Shown piece after piece: positions 51,604 through 60,729 of a DNA stretch of 64,000 bases; positions within the stretch are counted from its first letter, which is position 1, and each line of letters starts with the position of its first letter. The position numbers and the translations under genes were made by a program. This DNA comes from an uncultured Methanomassiliicoccales archaeon (lineage in GTDB: Archaea > Thermoplasmatota > Thermoplasmata > Methanomassiliicoccales > Methanomethylophilaceae), in the NCBI GenBank assembly GCA_949292635.1, contig CASEZY010000005.1, positions 1-64,000 of the forward strand, written 5' to 3'. The notes below the pieces were generated by a model. That model was not told the DNA's origin. It did no database searches and saw only the letters and a list, made by a program, of their open reading frames with translations.

Positions 51604-53114
51604 AGGTAATCGTCAACGGCGTGGAGAAGGAGTTCCCCAAGGGGGCCACGCTGAAGGATGCGGTGGCCGGGGAGCCCTACACCAAGGGCACGCTGGTCTC
51701 CGTACACAAATCCACCGAGTCCCTCAGGACCGAGTCCGAGGACTTCGACGTGGTGACCACCAGGGGTACGTTCACCCTCCACCTGGATCCCGGCAAGGAC
51801 GCGGACCTGTGGAAGGTGCTGACCAAGAGGGTCACCGGGTCCACCGCCAGGTGGGTCACGTCCCAGATAGCGGCGTTCGGTTCGTTCAAGACCGACATCA
51901 AGGTGGACCGCAGCGAGCGGATGTACCGCGTTTACGACTGCTTCTTCTCCCTGGGAGGTTTCGATTCCGCGACCACCTATGTGATGATCGCCAGGAACGA
52001 CCACAGGAACGCCTACGGCGCCGGTGCGGGACGCATCGGCAGGGTCACCAGGGGAAGGCACGTGGTGGATGCCCTCCAGGAGGGGGACGAGATCATCTCC
52101 ATCGCACCCTCGGTCTCCGAGACGGTGAAGGAGAACCACGTGGTCACCAGCAACATGAAGACCAAGCTGGCGGACGGCAACTCCGTGGACACCTGCATCA
52201 AGGTGGACCTGGACATGACCAACCCCGAGTCCGCTGAGCATCTGATGATCCTGGCGCAGAAGGGATACATCAACGTATCCGAGGCGTCCGGCAGCTTCAT
52301 TGCCTGCCACGACGACACCGACGTCACCATCGCCTCCGAGAATCTCACCGTGAGGTCCGAGGGCAGCGTGCAGGTGCGCAACCACGGCGTGGGCGTGGGG
52401 AAGATGTTCTTCTACCGCCAGCGCAGGCAGATGTCCGACATGCATAACCACGTGGGCGACGTGGTCCTGGGAAGGGCCATAATGGAGGCCGCCAAGGAGG
52501 GCGACACCATCACCGTGGTCACCGAGCCCAAGCGCACATTGGCCGTTGGTATGACCATGGCCGAGGGCGAGAAGCTTCTGAAGGCCGCGGGGATCGAGGT
52601 CACCCGCACCGGCGACGTCTCCGACGACGCCATCGTGGCGGAGCAGACCCCGGAGATGACCGTCACCATGCTCAACGGCGGCAAGGCGGAGATCTTCGGC
52701 GTTCCCAGGGACAGGGTGTTCCGCATATCCCTGAACCGCAAGCGCCCGGAGGATGTGCACTACTTTGAGAAGATGACTGGGCTGAACCACAAGCCCGTGG
52801 GCGTGCTGAAGGTGCACTTCTGGTTCGAGGGCATGTCCATGATCACATTCGAGGGCGACGAGGTCAAGGGCAAGTCCCTGTACCCCGGGGAGCCCTTCAA
52901 GAGATGCCGCCGCGGTGACATCGGATTCACCAACCAGGCCTGCGACCATCACGGTCTCATGGGCATCAGGATGCAGGACAGCAAGGAGTACGGTCCCACC
53001 GGCGAGGAGCCCTTCGGGACCAACATCTTCGGCAGGTTCCTGGGAGACCTGGACCACATGACAGAGGGTCTGGAGGACGGCATGAAGGTCTACATCACGG
53101 AGTTGGAGTTATGA
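51600..53114 (+). CDS. mmp3: Methanogenesis marker protein 3 (UPF0288 type)
   Basis: A 504-residue methanogen-specific protein. The N-terminal 90 residues look like a ubiquitin/beta-grasp fold ([16 protein letters not shown]), and the middle (about 115-300) resembles a peptidyl-prolyl isomerase (cyclophilin-like) core. The C-terminus has [13 protein letters not shown]. Genetic work in Methanococcus found several Mmp proteins in the MCR activation complex; Mmp3 was among them. Confidence 0.93.
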   Translation: MKVIVNGVEKEFPKGATLKDAVAGEPYTKGTLVSVHKSTESLRTESEDFDVVTTRGTFTLHLDPGKDADLWKVLTKRVTGSTARWVTSQIAAFGSFKTDIKVDRSERMYRVYDCFFSLGGFDSATTYVMIARNDHRNAYGAGAGRIGRVTRGRHVVDALQEGDEIISIAPSVSETVKENHVVTSNMKTKLADGNSVDTCIKVDLDMTNPESAEHLMILAQKGYINVSEASGSFIACHDDTDVTIASENLTVRSEGSVQVRNHGVGVGKMFFYRQRRQMSDMHNHVGDVVLGRAIMEAAKEGDTITVVTEPKRTLAVGMTMAEGEKLLKAAGIEVTRTGDVSDDAIVAEQTPEMTVTMLNGGKAEIFGVPRDRVFRISLNRKRPEDVHYFEKMTGLNHKPVGVLKVHFWFEGMSMITFEGDEVKGKSLYPGEPFKRCRRGDIGFTNQACDHHGLMGIRMQDSKEYGPTGEEPFGTNIFGRFLGDLDHMTEGLEDGMKVYITELEL

Positions 53115-53527
53115 GCAGGGAGACGAGGATACTGATGATCTGCCCCACGTCGAACGTGACGCCGGAGATGCTGGCGCGTTCGATCCACGCCATGGGCGAA
53201 CCCGTCGCCCTCAAGGAGACCTGCTACGGCTGTCTCATCGAGGGCGAGGCCGATGTGGTCCGCCGGGTGGCGGACAAGGCCAGGGACATGGAGCCCTACG
53301 CCATCTACTCCAAGCGCAGGGCGTATCGTTTGGGCGATCCTGTCAGATGCAGGGCCCAGCACGGCACCCGCCCCGGATACTCCCAGCTGGAGGAGGAGTG
53401 GAGCAAATTGTCCTTCATAAGGGCCGGCCTTGAGGCCGCCGAGAGGGGCGAGGTTCCGGCCGAGAGGCCGAAGAGGGAGAAACTCCCTGTAATGAAGTTC
53501 AAAGAGATTTGCGAGGTGAAGGAATGA
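53111..53527 (+). CDS. mmp6: Methanogenesis marker protein 6
   Basis: A 138-residue protein with conserved cysteines in KETCYGCLIEGE (about 37-40) and a Cys near RCRAQHGTRPG. The family is restricted to methanogens and methane-oxidising relatives, and lies here, as elsewhere, between Mmp3 and Mmp5 genes. The role is presumed to be MCR activation or F430-related, but is not established. Overlaps both neighbours by 4 nt. Confidence 0.92.
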   Translation: MSRETRILMICPTSNVTPEMLARSIHAMGEPVALKETCYGCLIEGEADVVRRVADKARDMEPYAIYSKRRAYRLGDPVRCRAQHGTRPGYSQLEEEWSKLSFIRAGLEAAERGEVPAERPKREKLPVMKFKEICEVKE

Positions 53528-53958
53528 AGGTGTTCATCGATCCGCCGAACAGCATGATCCTGTTCGATCTGGTAGAGAGATTCGGCCACGAGCCGCTCAG
53601 CACGATGGCCGCGATTCAGGAGAGGGTCGACAACCTTGAGGTGGACATGCCGCCCATGAACGTCACCCTGGACGACGTGGTCAGGGGACTCAAGTACGCA
53701 GGCATCGAGGTGCCCTCCGGTGTGAGGGGCAGACTCGCCGTATGGGGACCCATGATCGAGGAGGCCGACGCCGCCATCATCGTGGACGACGCCCCCTTCG
53801 GCTTCGGCTGCGTGGGTTGCGAGCGTTCCGAGCTCATGGTGAAATACCTCATCCGCAGGCGCGGTATCCCCGCCCTGAGGCTCACCTACCCGGAGACCGA
53901 GGAGGACGGTATCGAATTCGTAGCCAAGGTCAAGGAATTCCTGGAGGGACTGCAGTGA
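53524..53958 (+). CDS. mmp5: Methanogenesis marker protein 5
   Basis: A 144-residue Rossmann-like protein starting [21 protein letters not shown]. Conserved cysteines are in [10 protein letters not shown] near residue 98. Part of the methanogen-only marker set; biochemical role unknown. The ATG at 53524 overlaps the mmp6 stop and is preceded by GAGGTGAAGG. Confidence 0.92.
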   Translation: MKVFIDPPNSMILFDLVERFGHEPLSTMAAIQERVDNLEVDMPPMNVTLDDVVRGLKYAGIEVPSGVRGRLAVWGPMIEEADAAIIVDDAPFGFGCVGCERSELMVKYLIRRRGIPALRLTYPETEEDGIEFVAKVKEFLEGLQ

Positions 53959-55181
53959 TCAAGATAGCACAGCTCTCGTGCGGTACAGAGTACAGCAGCG
54001 TGCAGTACGAGATAGAGAAGGCGGCCCGCTCCGTGGGCGCAAAGATCGTTTACCCTGACGTATCCGCAGCCGACATCAACAAGGCGGTGGAGAGGTTCGG
54101 CTTCCGCCCCCACTCCTCCCAGCTCAAGCTGATGATCGCCAGGGCAATCCAGCTGGCCGACGGCAACTTCGATGCCGATGCCGTGTTCATCACCACCTGC
54201 TTCAGGTGCGCCGAGGCGGCACTTGTGAGGAACGAGCTCAGGAGGTTCATCCAGGAGAACACGAATCTCCCCGTGGTCACGTACTCCTTCACCGAGAGGA
54301 TGAAGGCCTCCCAGCTGCTCACCAGGATGGAGGCGCTGGTCACCATCGTCACCAGGAAGGAGCTCCTGGCCAGGGAGCGCCAGGCGGGACTCACCGCCGG
54401 TCTGGACTCCGGTTCGTCCACCACCAAGGCGGTGGTCATGCTGGACAACAAAATCATCGGCAAGTCTTGGACGCCCTCTCACGATGTGGTGGAGTCCGCC
54501 ACCCAGGTGCTGAACGAGGCGCTGGCCGAGGCCGGCTACGAGTACAAGGACCTGGAGGCCATCGGTACCACCGGATACGGACGCTTCACCCTGGGAGACC
54601 ACTTCTCCGACAAGGTCAAACTGGTCCAGGAGGAGCTCACCGTCAACTCCAAGGGAGCCGTCTGGCTGGCGGACCGCCAGCGCGGAGAGGCCACCATCAT
54701 CGATATCGGCGGTATGGACAACAAGGCGATCACCATCCGTGACGGGATCCCGGACAACTTCACCATGGGAGGCGTCTGCGCCGGTGCGTCCGGACGTTTC
54801 CTGGAGATGACCTCCAGGAGGCTGAAGATCGAGGTCACCCAGTTGGGAGCGCTGGCGGAGAAGGGAGACTGGCGCAACGCCAAGATGAACTCCTACTGCT
54901 CCGTCTTCGGTATCCAGGACCTGGTCACCACCCTCGGTGAGGGTAAGAAGTTCGAGGATGTGGCCGCCGCCGCTTGCCACTCCGTCGCCGAGCAGGTGTA
55001 CGAGCAGCAGCTGCAGGAGATCGACGTCAGGCATCCCGTCATCCAGGTGGGAGGCACGTCCCTGATCTCCGGTCTGGTCAAGGCCGTGGGCGAGGTGCTG
55101 GGCGAGAAGCCTATCGTGCCCGAGAACTCCCAGTTCATCGGTGCCGTGGGCGGTGCCCTGTTGAGCTCCGGATTCCTGTGA
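53955..55181 (+). CDS. mmp15: Methanogenesis marker protein 15 (ASKHA, activase-like)
   Basis: A 408-residue protein related to BcrAD/BadFG activators (2-hydroxyacyl-CoA dehydratase activase). After a roughly 140-residue N-terminal domain, the ASKHA core has [13 protein letters not shown] (about 153) and IDIGGMDNK. Cysteines in [11 protein letters not shown] (about 274) and YCSVF (about 315) match the pair that holds a shared 4Fe-4S cluster in activases. It may provide the ATP-driven electron step in MCR activation. GTG start at 53955 overlaps mmp5. Confidence 0.92.
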   Translation: MIKIAQLSCGTEYSSVQYEIEKAARSVGAKIVYPDVSAADINKAVERFGFRPHSSQLKLMIARAIQLADGNFDADAVFITTCFRCAEAALVRNELRRFIQENTNLPVVTYSFTERMKASQLLTRMEALVTIVTRKELLARERQAGLTAGLDSGSSTTKAVVMLDNKIIGKSWTPSHDVVESATQVLNEALAEAGYEYKDLEAIGTTGYGRFTLGDHFSDKVKLVQEELTVNSKGAVWLADRQRGEATIIDIGGMDNKAITIRDGIPDNFTMGGVCAGASGRFLEMTSRRLKIEVTQLGALAEKGDWRNAKMNSYCSVFGIQDLVTTLGEGKKFEDVAAAACHSVAEQVYEQQLQEIDVRHPVIQVGGTSLISGLVKAVGEVLGEKPIVPENSQFIGAVGGALLSSGFL

Positions 55182-55190
55182 GGGGATTGC

Positions 55191-55769
55191 ATGGAGATAG
55201 TGGTGGAAGGACCCGACCAGTACGGCAACGACGCCTACGGTAAGCTCTTCGACGACATCATCGGAGACATCGGCAAGTCCTTCATGTTCCGCAAGGCCCA
55301 TCTGGTCCTCAAGCCCGAGGTGCCGCTGTTCATCTACTCGGTGATGCTGAAGAATCACCCCTCCAGCAAGACCATAGGTGACGTTGCATCCTTCAGAGCG
55401 GAGGGCACTGAGCTGCATATGTCGATCTCCAACGAGAGGTACGCCCCGGACATCCTGTCCACCCTGTGGAAGCAGTACGGCAGGGGCAAGGTGGATCAGC
55501 AGACCCGCTTCGACCTCATCGTGCACGACGCCATGCAGGAGGACATCGAGAACGTGGTGGTCTCCTCCGGAGAGGAGTCCATCAAGGAGATCATGGGCGC
55601 GTTCTGGCGCTCCCTCCCCGAGGGTATCAGGGTGCGTCACTCCTACGTGGACGGACGCGTCATCACCGTAGTGGCCACCGAGGAGATCATGAGGCAGGAG
55701 TTCCTGGACGAGGGACGCGAGTTGCACGAGGCCATGCTCAAGGAGTCGGAGGTGGAAGAGGATGTTTGA
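55191..55769 (+). CDS. mmp17: Methanogenesis marker protein 17
   Basis: A 192-residue methanogen-specific protein, beta-rich with an acidic C-terminus (KESEVEEDV). The N-terminal EIVVEGPDQYGNDAYGKLF is family-typical. It was among proteins found with the MCR activation complex in Methanococcus. Lies 9 nt after mmp15 and overlaps mmp7 by 8 nt. Confidence 0.92.
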   Translation: MEIVVEGPDQYGNDAYGKLFDDIIGDIGKSFMFRKAHLVLKPEVPLFIYSVMLKNHPSSKTIGDVASFRAEGTELHMSISNERYAPDILSTLWKQYGRGKVDQQTRFDLIVHDAMQEDIENVVVSSGEESIKEIMGAFWRSLPEGIRVRHSYVDGRVITVVATEEIMRQEFLDEGRELHEAMLKESEVEEDV

Positions 55770-56694
55770 GGTTGTGAAGTACGACGGCGGTGTCTACCGT
55801 TCCAACGAGCTCTACGAGGCCATCGAGGACGTGGGCGGCACCGTGATCAACAGGTTGCACAGCGCCCAGGTGCTGACGGTGACCATGTCCATCCCCGAGG
55901 AGGACCACGCCGTTATCGAGAAGATCACCAAGGAGATCGGCGGACAGCTGTTCAGCGTCCCCCTGGCCGGCACGGAGATTGCCGTGGTCGGTTGCACCCT
56001 GGGCAGGCACCACATGCCCCACCCTATCTGCGACATCGCGGAGATCCTCAGGGAAGCGGGTTCGATCTCTGTGGTCATGGGACTGGCCCGCGGCAGGGGC
56101 AAGAAGACCTCTCAGATCTCTCTGAGGGAGATCAGCATCATCGACGAGTACGATGCGGTCATCTTCATGCTCGGCAACTTCAAGCCCTGTATCGAGGAGA
56201 AGAAGATGCTGATGGAGAAGATCTCCATCCCCGTGATCCTGGTCTGCGGACCCCAGCCCGACGGCATGGAGGACATCTGCGAGGCCGTGGTCTCCGGCGT
56301 GGGCAGGAAGGCGGCTAGGATGAAGGCTCCCGAGGAGAGGGTCAAGCTCAGCGAGATCTCCGACGTGGTCGTGGATGTGATCTCCAAGAAGAAGGCCATG
56401 CTGGAGGAGGACCCCCTGTTCATCCATCCGGCGGAGCTGAAGCCTCTGCTGGAATCCTATGAACCGATCGACATGTGTCTCCGTCCCGCCCCCATCGTCC
56501 TGCACCTGGACGGTCTGAGGGTGAAGATCCCCTACAAGGAACACAAGGAGTACTTCGATAACCTGATGGTATACGGTCGCAAGCTCTGCGAGATCGCGGA
56601 CATCCGCGAGTCCAAGATGGAGGACAGCAGCACTATCATCAGGATCAAGACCATGTCCGCGGTCAGGGACCAGGACGCCAAGAACGTACAATGA
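55762..56694 (+). CDS. mmp7: Methanogenesis marker protein 7
   Basis: A 310-residue protein. The N-terminal 80 residues contain FEVVKYDGGVYRSNELYE; the middle has a CTLGRHHMPHPICDIAE segment with Cys and His residues, and LVCGPQPDGMED. The family is linked to MCR activation by association; its own reaction is unknown. Last marker gene in the operon; overlaps the GIY-YIG gene by 4 nt. Confidence 0.92.
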   Translation: MFEVVKYDGGVYRSNELYEAIEDVGGTVINRLHSAQVLTVTMSIPEEDHAVIEKITKEIGGQLFSVPLAGTEIAVVGCTLGRHHMPHPICDIAEILREAGSISVVMGLARGRGKKTSQISLREISIIDEYDAVIFMLGNFKPCIEEKKMLMEKISIPVILVCGPQPDGMEDICEAVVSGVGRKAARMKAPEERVKLSEISDVVVDVISKKKAMLEEDPLFIHPAELKPLLESYEPIDMCLRPAPIVLHLDGLRVKIPYKEHKEYFDNLMVYGRKLCEIADIRESKMEDSSTIIRIKTMSAVRDQDAKNVQ

Positions 56695-57143
56695 GCGTCA
56701 GAAAGGGGACCTACGTCCTCTTCCTGACGTTCTCCAAACCCTTCCAAGGGGAGGTTGGCCGTCTGGGGAACGTGCATCTCGACCCCGGTGTCTATTGTTA
56801 CGTGGGCAGCGCCATGGGCGGTCTGGACCAGAGGATCTCCAGGCACTTGTCGAAGGAGAAGAGGGTCAGGTGGCATATCGATTGCCTCACACTGGCGGCG
56901 GATTCTGTGGCCGCTTTCGAGTCCTACCCTGACCCGATACCTGAGTGTACTCTTGCGTATACCGCATCGTTGATCGGGTTTGAAGCGGTCATTGACGGCT
57001 TCGGATGCTCCGATTGCCATTGTCGCACGCATCTGTTCCGCGTACCCTCCGGATCCGCTCACGCACTGGTGTCTGAAGCGGGTCTCAGGGGGTGGTCGGA
57101 ATCAATGTGCCACACATCCAAAAATGACCCAAACCATTATTAA
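56691..57143 (+). CDS. GIY-YIG (DUF123) family protein
   Basis: A 150-residue protein whose first half matches the DUF123 type of GIY-YIG nucleases: GTYVLFLTF (variant of GIY), YCYVGSAMGGL (YIG equivalent), RISRHL, and WHIDCL (HID). Conserved Cys/His at the C-terminus (CSDCHCRTHLFR) fits the family. DNA-repair or RNA-processing roles are possible. ATG overlaps the mmp7 stop, so it is co-transcribed with the MCR activation genes. Confidence 0.85.
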   Translation: MSVRKGTYVLFLTFSKPFQGEVGRLGNVHLDPGVYCYVGSAMGGLDQRISRHLSKEKRVRWHIDCLTLAADSVAAFESYPDPIPECTLAYTASLIGFEAVIDGFGCSDCHCRTHLFRVPSGSAHALVSEAGLRGWSESMCHTSKNDPNHY

Positions 57144-57196
57144 ACGCGACCGTCTTGTCGGTCCAATCACACACATACGTTTGTGGAGGACGTTAA
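57134..57196 (+). promoter_or_regulatory. Promoter and RBS of the GlcD-like gene
   Basis: ATTATTAAAC (57136-57145) is a TATA candidate overlapping the end of the GIY-YIG gene. It predicts transcription from about 57166, a roughly 30-nt leader and the strong RBS GGAGG (57184-57188) before ATG 57197. Confidence 0.55.
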
Positions 57197-58795
57197 ATGA
57201 AAGGGGACAACCTATCTAGGAAAGTGACCCCCGAGGTCATCTCGAAGCTCCAGGAGATACTCGGCGCGGAGAATGTCAACACCAATGAGATGGACAGGAT
57301 GCTCTACGGGCATGACCTGGCCCCCCTGCCCAAAGAGGCCGGGATGGCATTCAAGAACATGCCTGACGTGATCGTCAGGCCCTCGACCCCCGAGCAGATC
57401 TCCGAGATCGTCGCTCTGGCCTACAGCACCGGCATCGCCGTCACCCCCCGCGGTAACTCTACCTGGGGACTGGGCGGCTCCATGCCCACCGACGGAGGCA
57501 TCCTCATCGACATGGCCTCCAAGATGAACAAGATCCACTACATCGACAAGGTCAACATGGCCGTCAAGGTGGACGCCGGATGCACCTGGAAGAACGTCCT
57601 CGAGGCTTGCGAGAAGGAGGGCTTCCTGGTCGGTTCCTACCCCTCCAGCTTCCCCTCCGCCACCGTCGGAGCCTGGTTCTCCACCGGCGGCATCGGCATC
57701 GGCGGATACAAGTACGGCTCCGCCAAGGACAACGTCCTGAACCTCCAGGTCGTCCTGTCCGACGGTACCATCATCGAGACCGGCTACGACAAGATCGCCA
57801 GCAACATGTCCGGGTACAACCTCACCCAGCTGTTCGCCAGCGCCGAGGGAACCCTCGGAGTCGTCGCCACCGTCACCCTCAGGATCTACCCCAGGGGAAT
57901 CGTCAAGCCCATCGCTTACGAGTTCGACGCTCTCAGGGAGGCCGGCAAGCCCATCATGGACATCGTCAACCACCCCAGCCTGAAGCCTCTGCACATCTCC
58001 TGGTCCGACTACAACCACTTCGAGAACCAGAGGAAGGCCGGTCTGCACGCCCCCGAGGTCAAGAACCTGATCCTGATCACCCTGCAGGGTGCCGAGGAGT
58101 TCGTGGCCCTGGAGGAGAAGGTCACCGACGAGATCATGACCGCCGCCGGCGGAAGAAGGGTCTCCGACGAGATCGCCGCCCACGAGTGGGACGAGCGCTG
58201 CTACGAGTTCCGCGCCCGCAAGGTCGGTGTCGGATCCATCCCCGCAGAGGTCGTCGTCACCAACGAGCACTGGGCCGAGTTCGTGGACGAGTGCTACGAG
58301 GGCTACAAGACCATGAAGATGGAGCCTGGAGGAATCATCGGAATGGTCGCCGACCGCAGCACCTCCATGTTCATGCCCTACTACTTCAAGGACGACGAGT
58401 CCCTGCTGGGCATGACCGCCTTCGCCTACAACTTCTACATGGGCGACGTCGCTGCCAAGTACGGCGGACGCTCCCTGGGACTGGGCGTGTTCTTCGCGTC
58501 CAACCTGGACAGCATCCACGACGCAGGCTGCGTCAGCACCATGAGGGACCTGAAGACCTTCCTGGACCCCAGGGATGTCATCAACCCCGGCCACCTGGTC
58601 TGCGGAAAGACCCGCTTCGGCGTCAACATGGACAAGAACCTCATGGGCATCGGTTCCATGATGATGCAGTCCATCAAGAAGCTCCTTCCCAAGAACACCA
58701 CCTTCGCCGACAACCGCCAGAGGTTCCACTACGACGATATGGAGGAGGAGAAGGAGGAGAGCCGCGAGGTCGAGTACGGCAAGGGCACTCAGTGA
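57197..58795 (+). CDS. GlcD-like FAD-binding oxidoreductase (glycolate/D-lactate dehydrogenase family)
   Basis: A 532-residue flavoprotein of the VAO/PCMH fold. The FAD-binding domain spans about 60-240 (VTPRGNSTWGLGGSMP, STGGIGIGGYKYGSAKDN), and the FAD-oxidase C domain about 270-470. GlcD and D-lactate dehydrogenases oxidise 2-hydroxy acids and pass electrons to FeS partners; no FeS subunit is encoded nearby. Codon use is strongly biased to C-ending codons, as in the r-protein and corrinoid genes, suggesting high expression. A partner such as HdrD would have to lie outside this window. Confidence 0.88.
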   Translation: MKGDNLSRKVTPEVISKLQEILGAENVNTNEMDRMLYGHDLAPLPKEAGMAFKNMPDVIVRPSTPEQISEIVALAYSTGIAVTPRGNSTWGLGGSMPTDGGILIDMASKMNKIHYIDKVNMAVKVDAGCTWKNVLEACEKEGFLVGSYPSSFPSATVGAWFSTGGIGIGGYKYGSAKDNVLNLQVVLSDGTIIETGYDKIASNMSGYNLTQLFASAEGTLGVVATVTLRIYPRGIVKPIAYEFDALREAGKPIMDIVNHPSLKPLHISWSDYNHFENQRKAGLHAPEVKNLILITLQGAEEFVALEEKVTDEIMTAAGGRRVSDEIAAHEWDERCYEFRARKVGVGSIPAEVVVTNEHWAEFVDECYEGYKTMKMEPGGIIGMVADRSTSMFMPYYFKDDESLLGMTAFAYNFYMGDVAAKYGGRSLGLGVFFASNLDSIHDAGCVSTMRDLKTFLDPRDVINPGHLVCGKTRFGVNMDKNLMGIGSMMMQSIKKLLPKNTTFADNRQRFHYDDMEEEKEESREVEYGKGTQ

Positions 58796-58803
58796 AAACA
58801 TAT

Positions 58804-58880
58804 GCCGGCCTCACGGCCGGCCCATATTCTCCACACGGGTCAATCGGACGGTATCACCGTCCGGACCCGTTCTTGGTCTT
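58804..58880 (+). terminator. Hairpins after the GlcD-like gene
   Basis: GCCGGCC-TCAC-GGCCGGC (58804-58821) forms a perfect 7-bp stem right after the stop codon. A second longer stem pairs ACGGGTC (58835-58841) and CGGACGG (58845-58851) with CCGTCCG-GACCCGT (58857-58870), with a 3-nt bulge, followed by TCTTGGTCTTTTG. The second is the better terminator. Confidence 0.55.
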
Positions 58881-58941
58881 TTGACCGCCATCCTTTGACA
58901 TCCGACCGATTGGCGGGTGATCTTCATCTGCCATCGTTTTG

Positions 58942-59044
58942 TTTCAGTATGTGTTGAAAAGAACGAGATAATCTCCGTTTTTTTCAGTATAGGTTGAACG
59001 GAATGTGCTTAGCACAATCTGTTCTTGATATAGGGTGAATTAGA
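58942..59044 (+). repeat. Three imperfect 22-nt direct repeats and a palindrome
   Basis: TTTCAGTATGTGTTGAAAAG (58942), TTTCAGTATAGGTTGAACGG (58982) and TTGATATAGGGTGAATTAG (about 59024) recur at a spacing of 40-41 nt. Between copies two and three lies the perfect palindrome TGTGCT-T-AGCACA (59004-59016). The stretch 58881-59185 contains no credible gene. The repeats could be protein-binding sites or decayed promoter copies; nothing marks them as CRISPR. Confidence 0.5.
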
Positions 59045-59188
59045 ATGATGTGGGTGTTCCCGTATCATCTCAGGTGAACCAACGGCTGATCCCTGGTAAC
59101 AGCTTATCAGTGAGCCGATTGACGTGAATGGCCGGAACGGTGTGACGGAAGTGGGTATCAGGGAGTCCTCATGGGGAGGGAGTTGTGA

Positions 59189-60037
59189 TCACTCCCCGTC
59201 CCCGGGAGGAGGCAGGAGTTTGGTCTCCTCACCCTTCTTGAGGGTCTTGGGGTCCTTCTTCTTGGGCTTCTCCACGATGTCCGGGGGCTTGCCGCCATAT
59301 GTCAGGTCCCTGAGCATCAGAAGACCCAGTATAACCATGGGGATGATGATCCAGGGGTTCCTGGTGCCGGTATCCACGAAGAAATAGGTGACTATGGAGA
59401 ACACCAGCACGATGATGGACATGATGGCCAGGGTAATCATGTGGATCATCGTCTTGAGCGGATACTTCTTCACCGTCTTGGCGAGACCGAACATGTTGAA
59501 CGCCGAGAGTACGGCGTACAGTACGAGTCCGAAGGTCAGCACGCTTATGGTGACCTCCACCACTTCCAGGAGGTAGGAGGTGGAGAACGCCACTTTGTTA
59601 TACCACACGTCGTTGGCCAGCGCCACGGGCAGGGCGCAGAGCAGGGCGCCCATGATGCCGGTGATGGCATATGCCGCCACATCTCCCAGCCTCTTGACCA
59701 GGAAGATGTTCTCGTCCTCCTTCTTCAGGATCACCGCCCACACCTTGTACGGGGCGTAGGACAGGCAGAAGTATCCCAGGGCGGCACCCACCGTTCCCAG
59801 GGACAGATCCCCCTGGAAGAATTCGGGGCCCACGATACCCAAAGCGCATCCCAGCGCACCGGATGAGCCGAACATGAATCCCATCAGGACGGGGATGCCG
59901 TCCGCCGGGTTGATGGTGATCTCCGTGTTACCAACGGTGAAGCTGAAGGATGTGAAGGGCCAGATCAGAGAGAAGAACACCGCGACGAACACGATCACGA
60001 CGATCTTCTTCTTGAAGCTGTCAGTGAAGTTGATCAT
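59189..60037 (-). CDS. Multi-pass membrane protein (possibly ECF-type S component-like)
   Basis: A 282-residue protein with about six to seven hydrophobic segments, the first at about 10-30 and the last at about 235-252, and a charged, Lys/Pro-rich cytosolic tail (KPPDIVEKPKKKDPKTLKKG). The segment around GFMFGSSGALGCALGIVGPEF resembles vitamin-type ECF substrate-binding proteins, but this is weak. It overlaps the HAD gene by 4 nt (ATGA), so the two are co-expressed; a phosphatase next to a transporter could dephosphorylate or supply its substrate. Confidence 0.6.
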   Translation of the reverse strand: MINFTDSFKKKIVVIVFVAVFFSLIWPFTSFSFTVGNTEITINPADGIPVLMGFMFGSSGALGCALGIVGPEFFQGDLSLGTVGAALGYFCLSYAPYKVWAVILKKEDENIFLVKRLGDVAAYAITGIMGALLCALPVALANDVWYNKVAFSTSYLLEVVEVTISVLTFGLVLYAVLSAFNMFGLAKTVKKYPLKTMIHMITLAIMSIIVLVFSIVTYFFVDTGTRNPWIIIPMVILGLLMLRDLTYGGKPPDIVEKPKKKDPKTLKKGEETKLLPPPGDGE

Positions 60038-60714
60038 AGCAATTCCACCAGATACGAGACGGTCGGAAGCGTGACGATATCTTTCGATAACTCTAGCCAG
60101 TCATCATTCTTATAGGTGCCTGATAAAACTCCGATGAATTCGGCTCCTGATGATGATGCGCACTGATAATCGAAGAGATGGTCCCCCAGGAAGAGTATCT
60201 CCTCCGGGCGGAGGTCCAGGCGGTCGGCCAGGTGACGCATGGCCGCCGGGGACGGTTTAGCATCGGTCTCCGGGTAGTCGTCCCTGGCGATGATAGCGTC
60301 CAACAGATCGATGACCCCCGCGGTGCTCAGAGCAGCTTCGGCGTACTCCCTGCATCCCCTGGTGAGGACGCCTGTCATATAGCCCTTCTCCCTAAGTGCC
60401 AGTAGCATCTCCCTGCCACCCGGGAAGGGCTTTGCCAGATGGACGTTCTCCATCTCTATGTCCCGGGACTGCTTGGCTACGCGGGCGTTGATGCCGTACA
60501 TCTCCTCCTTCATCCCGTGGTCGGAGAGCCAGGCGTATCCCTTGTCGATGTTGAACTTGAATCCCTGGCCACGGTCGATGACCTCCTCCGGCACACCCAG
60601 CTCCGCGAACACGTCGTAGACCAGCTGGGACATGCGGACGTAATCCACCTTGGTGTCCAGAAGCGTGCCGTCCATGTCAAAGCAGACAGCACGGTACTTG
60701 GGATCGATGCTCAT
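60034..60714 (-). CDS. HAD-family hydrolase (phosphoglycolate phosphatase-like)
   Basis: A 226-residue HAD phosphatase. Motif I is DMDGTLLDT (about 12-20), motif II LTRG (about 113), motif III lysine in DAKPSP (about 148), motif IV LGDHLFD (about 170). The helical cap is of the phosphoglycolate phosphatase type. Substrate unknown. ATG 60714 lies only 15 nt after the predicted 3' end of RNase P RNA, and the gene overlaps the downstream membrane protein gene. Confidence 0.88.
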   Translation of the reverse strand: MSIDPKYRAVCFDMDGTLLDTKVDYVRMSQLVYDVFAELGVPEEVIDRGQGFKFNIDKGYAWLSDHGMKEEMYGINARVAKQSRDIEMENVHLAKPFPGGREMLLALREKGYMTGVLTRGCREYAEAALSTAGVIDLLDAIIARDDYPETDAKPSPAAMRHLADRLDLRPEEILFLGDHLFDYQCASSSGAEFIGVLSGTYKNDDWLELSKDIVTLPTVSYLVELL

Positions 60715-60729
60715 ATGCCCTCCGAGTGT

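Noticed and set aside
51153-53057. 634-codon open frame antisense to mcrC and mmp3
   Set aside because: The plus-strand genes are clear family members with coupled overlaps; the antisense translation has repetitive His/Gly/Val composition and no domain.
57212-58801. 529-codon open frame antisense to the GlcD-like gene
   Set aside because: It arises from the extreme C-ending codon bias of the sense gene; the translation is Gly/Val/Asp/His-rich and shows no motif.
58942-59044. CRISPR array
   Set aside because: Only three short imperfect repeats with spacers of about 18-20 nt and no cas genes.
59101-59188. Short plus-strand gene ending at the TGATCA before 59189
   Set aside because: The frame ending there is closed by a stop at 59120-59122, and the short open stretch has no RBS or recognisable product.
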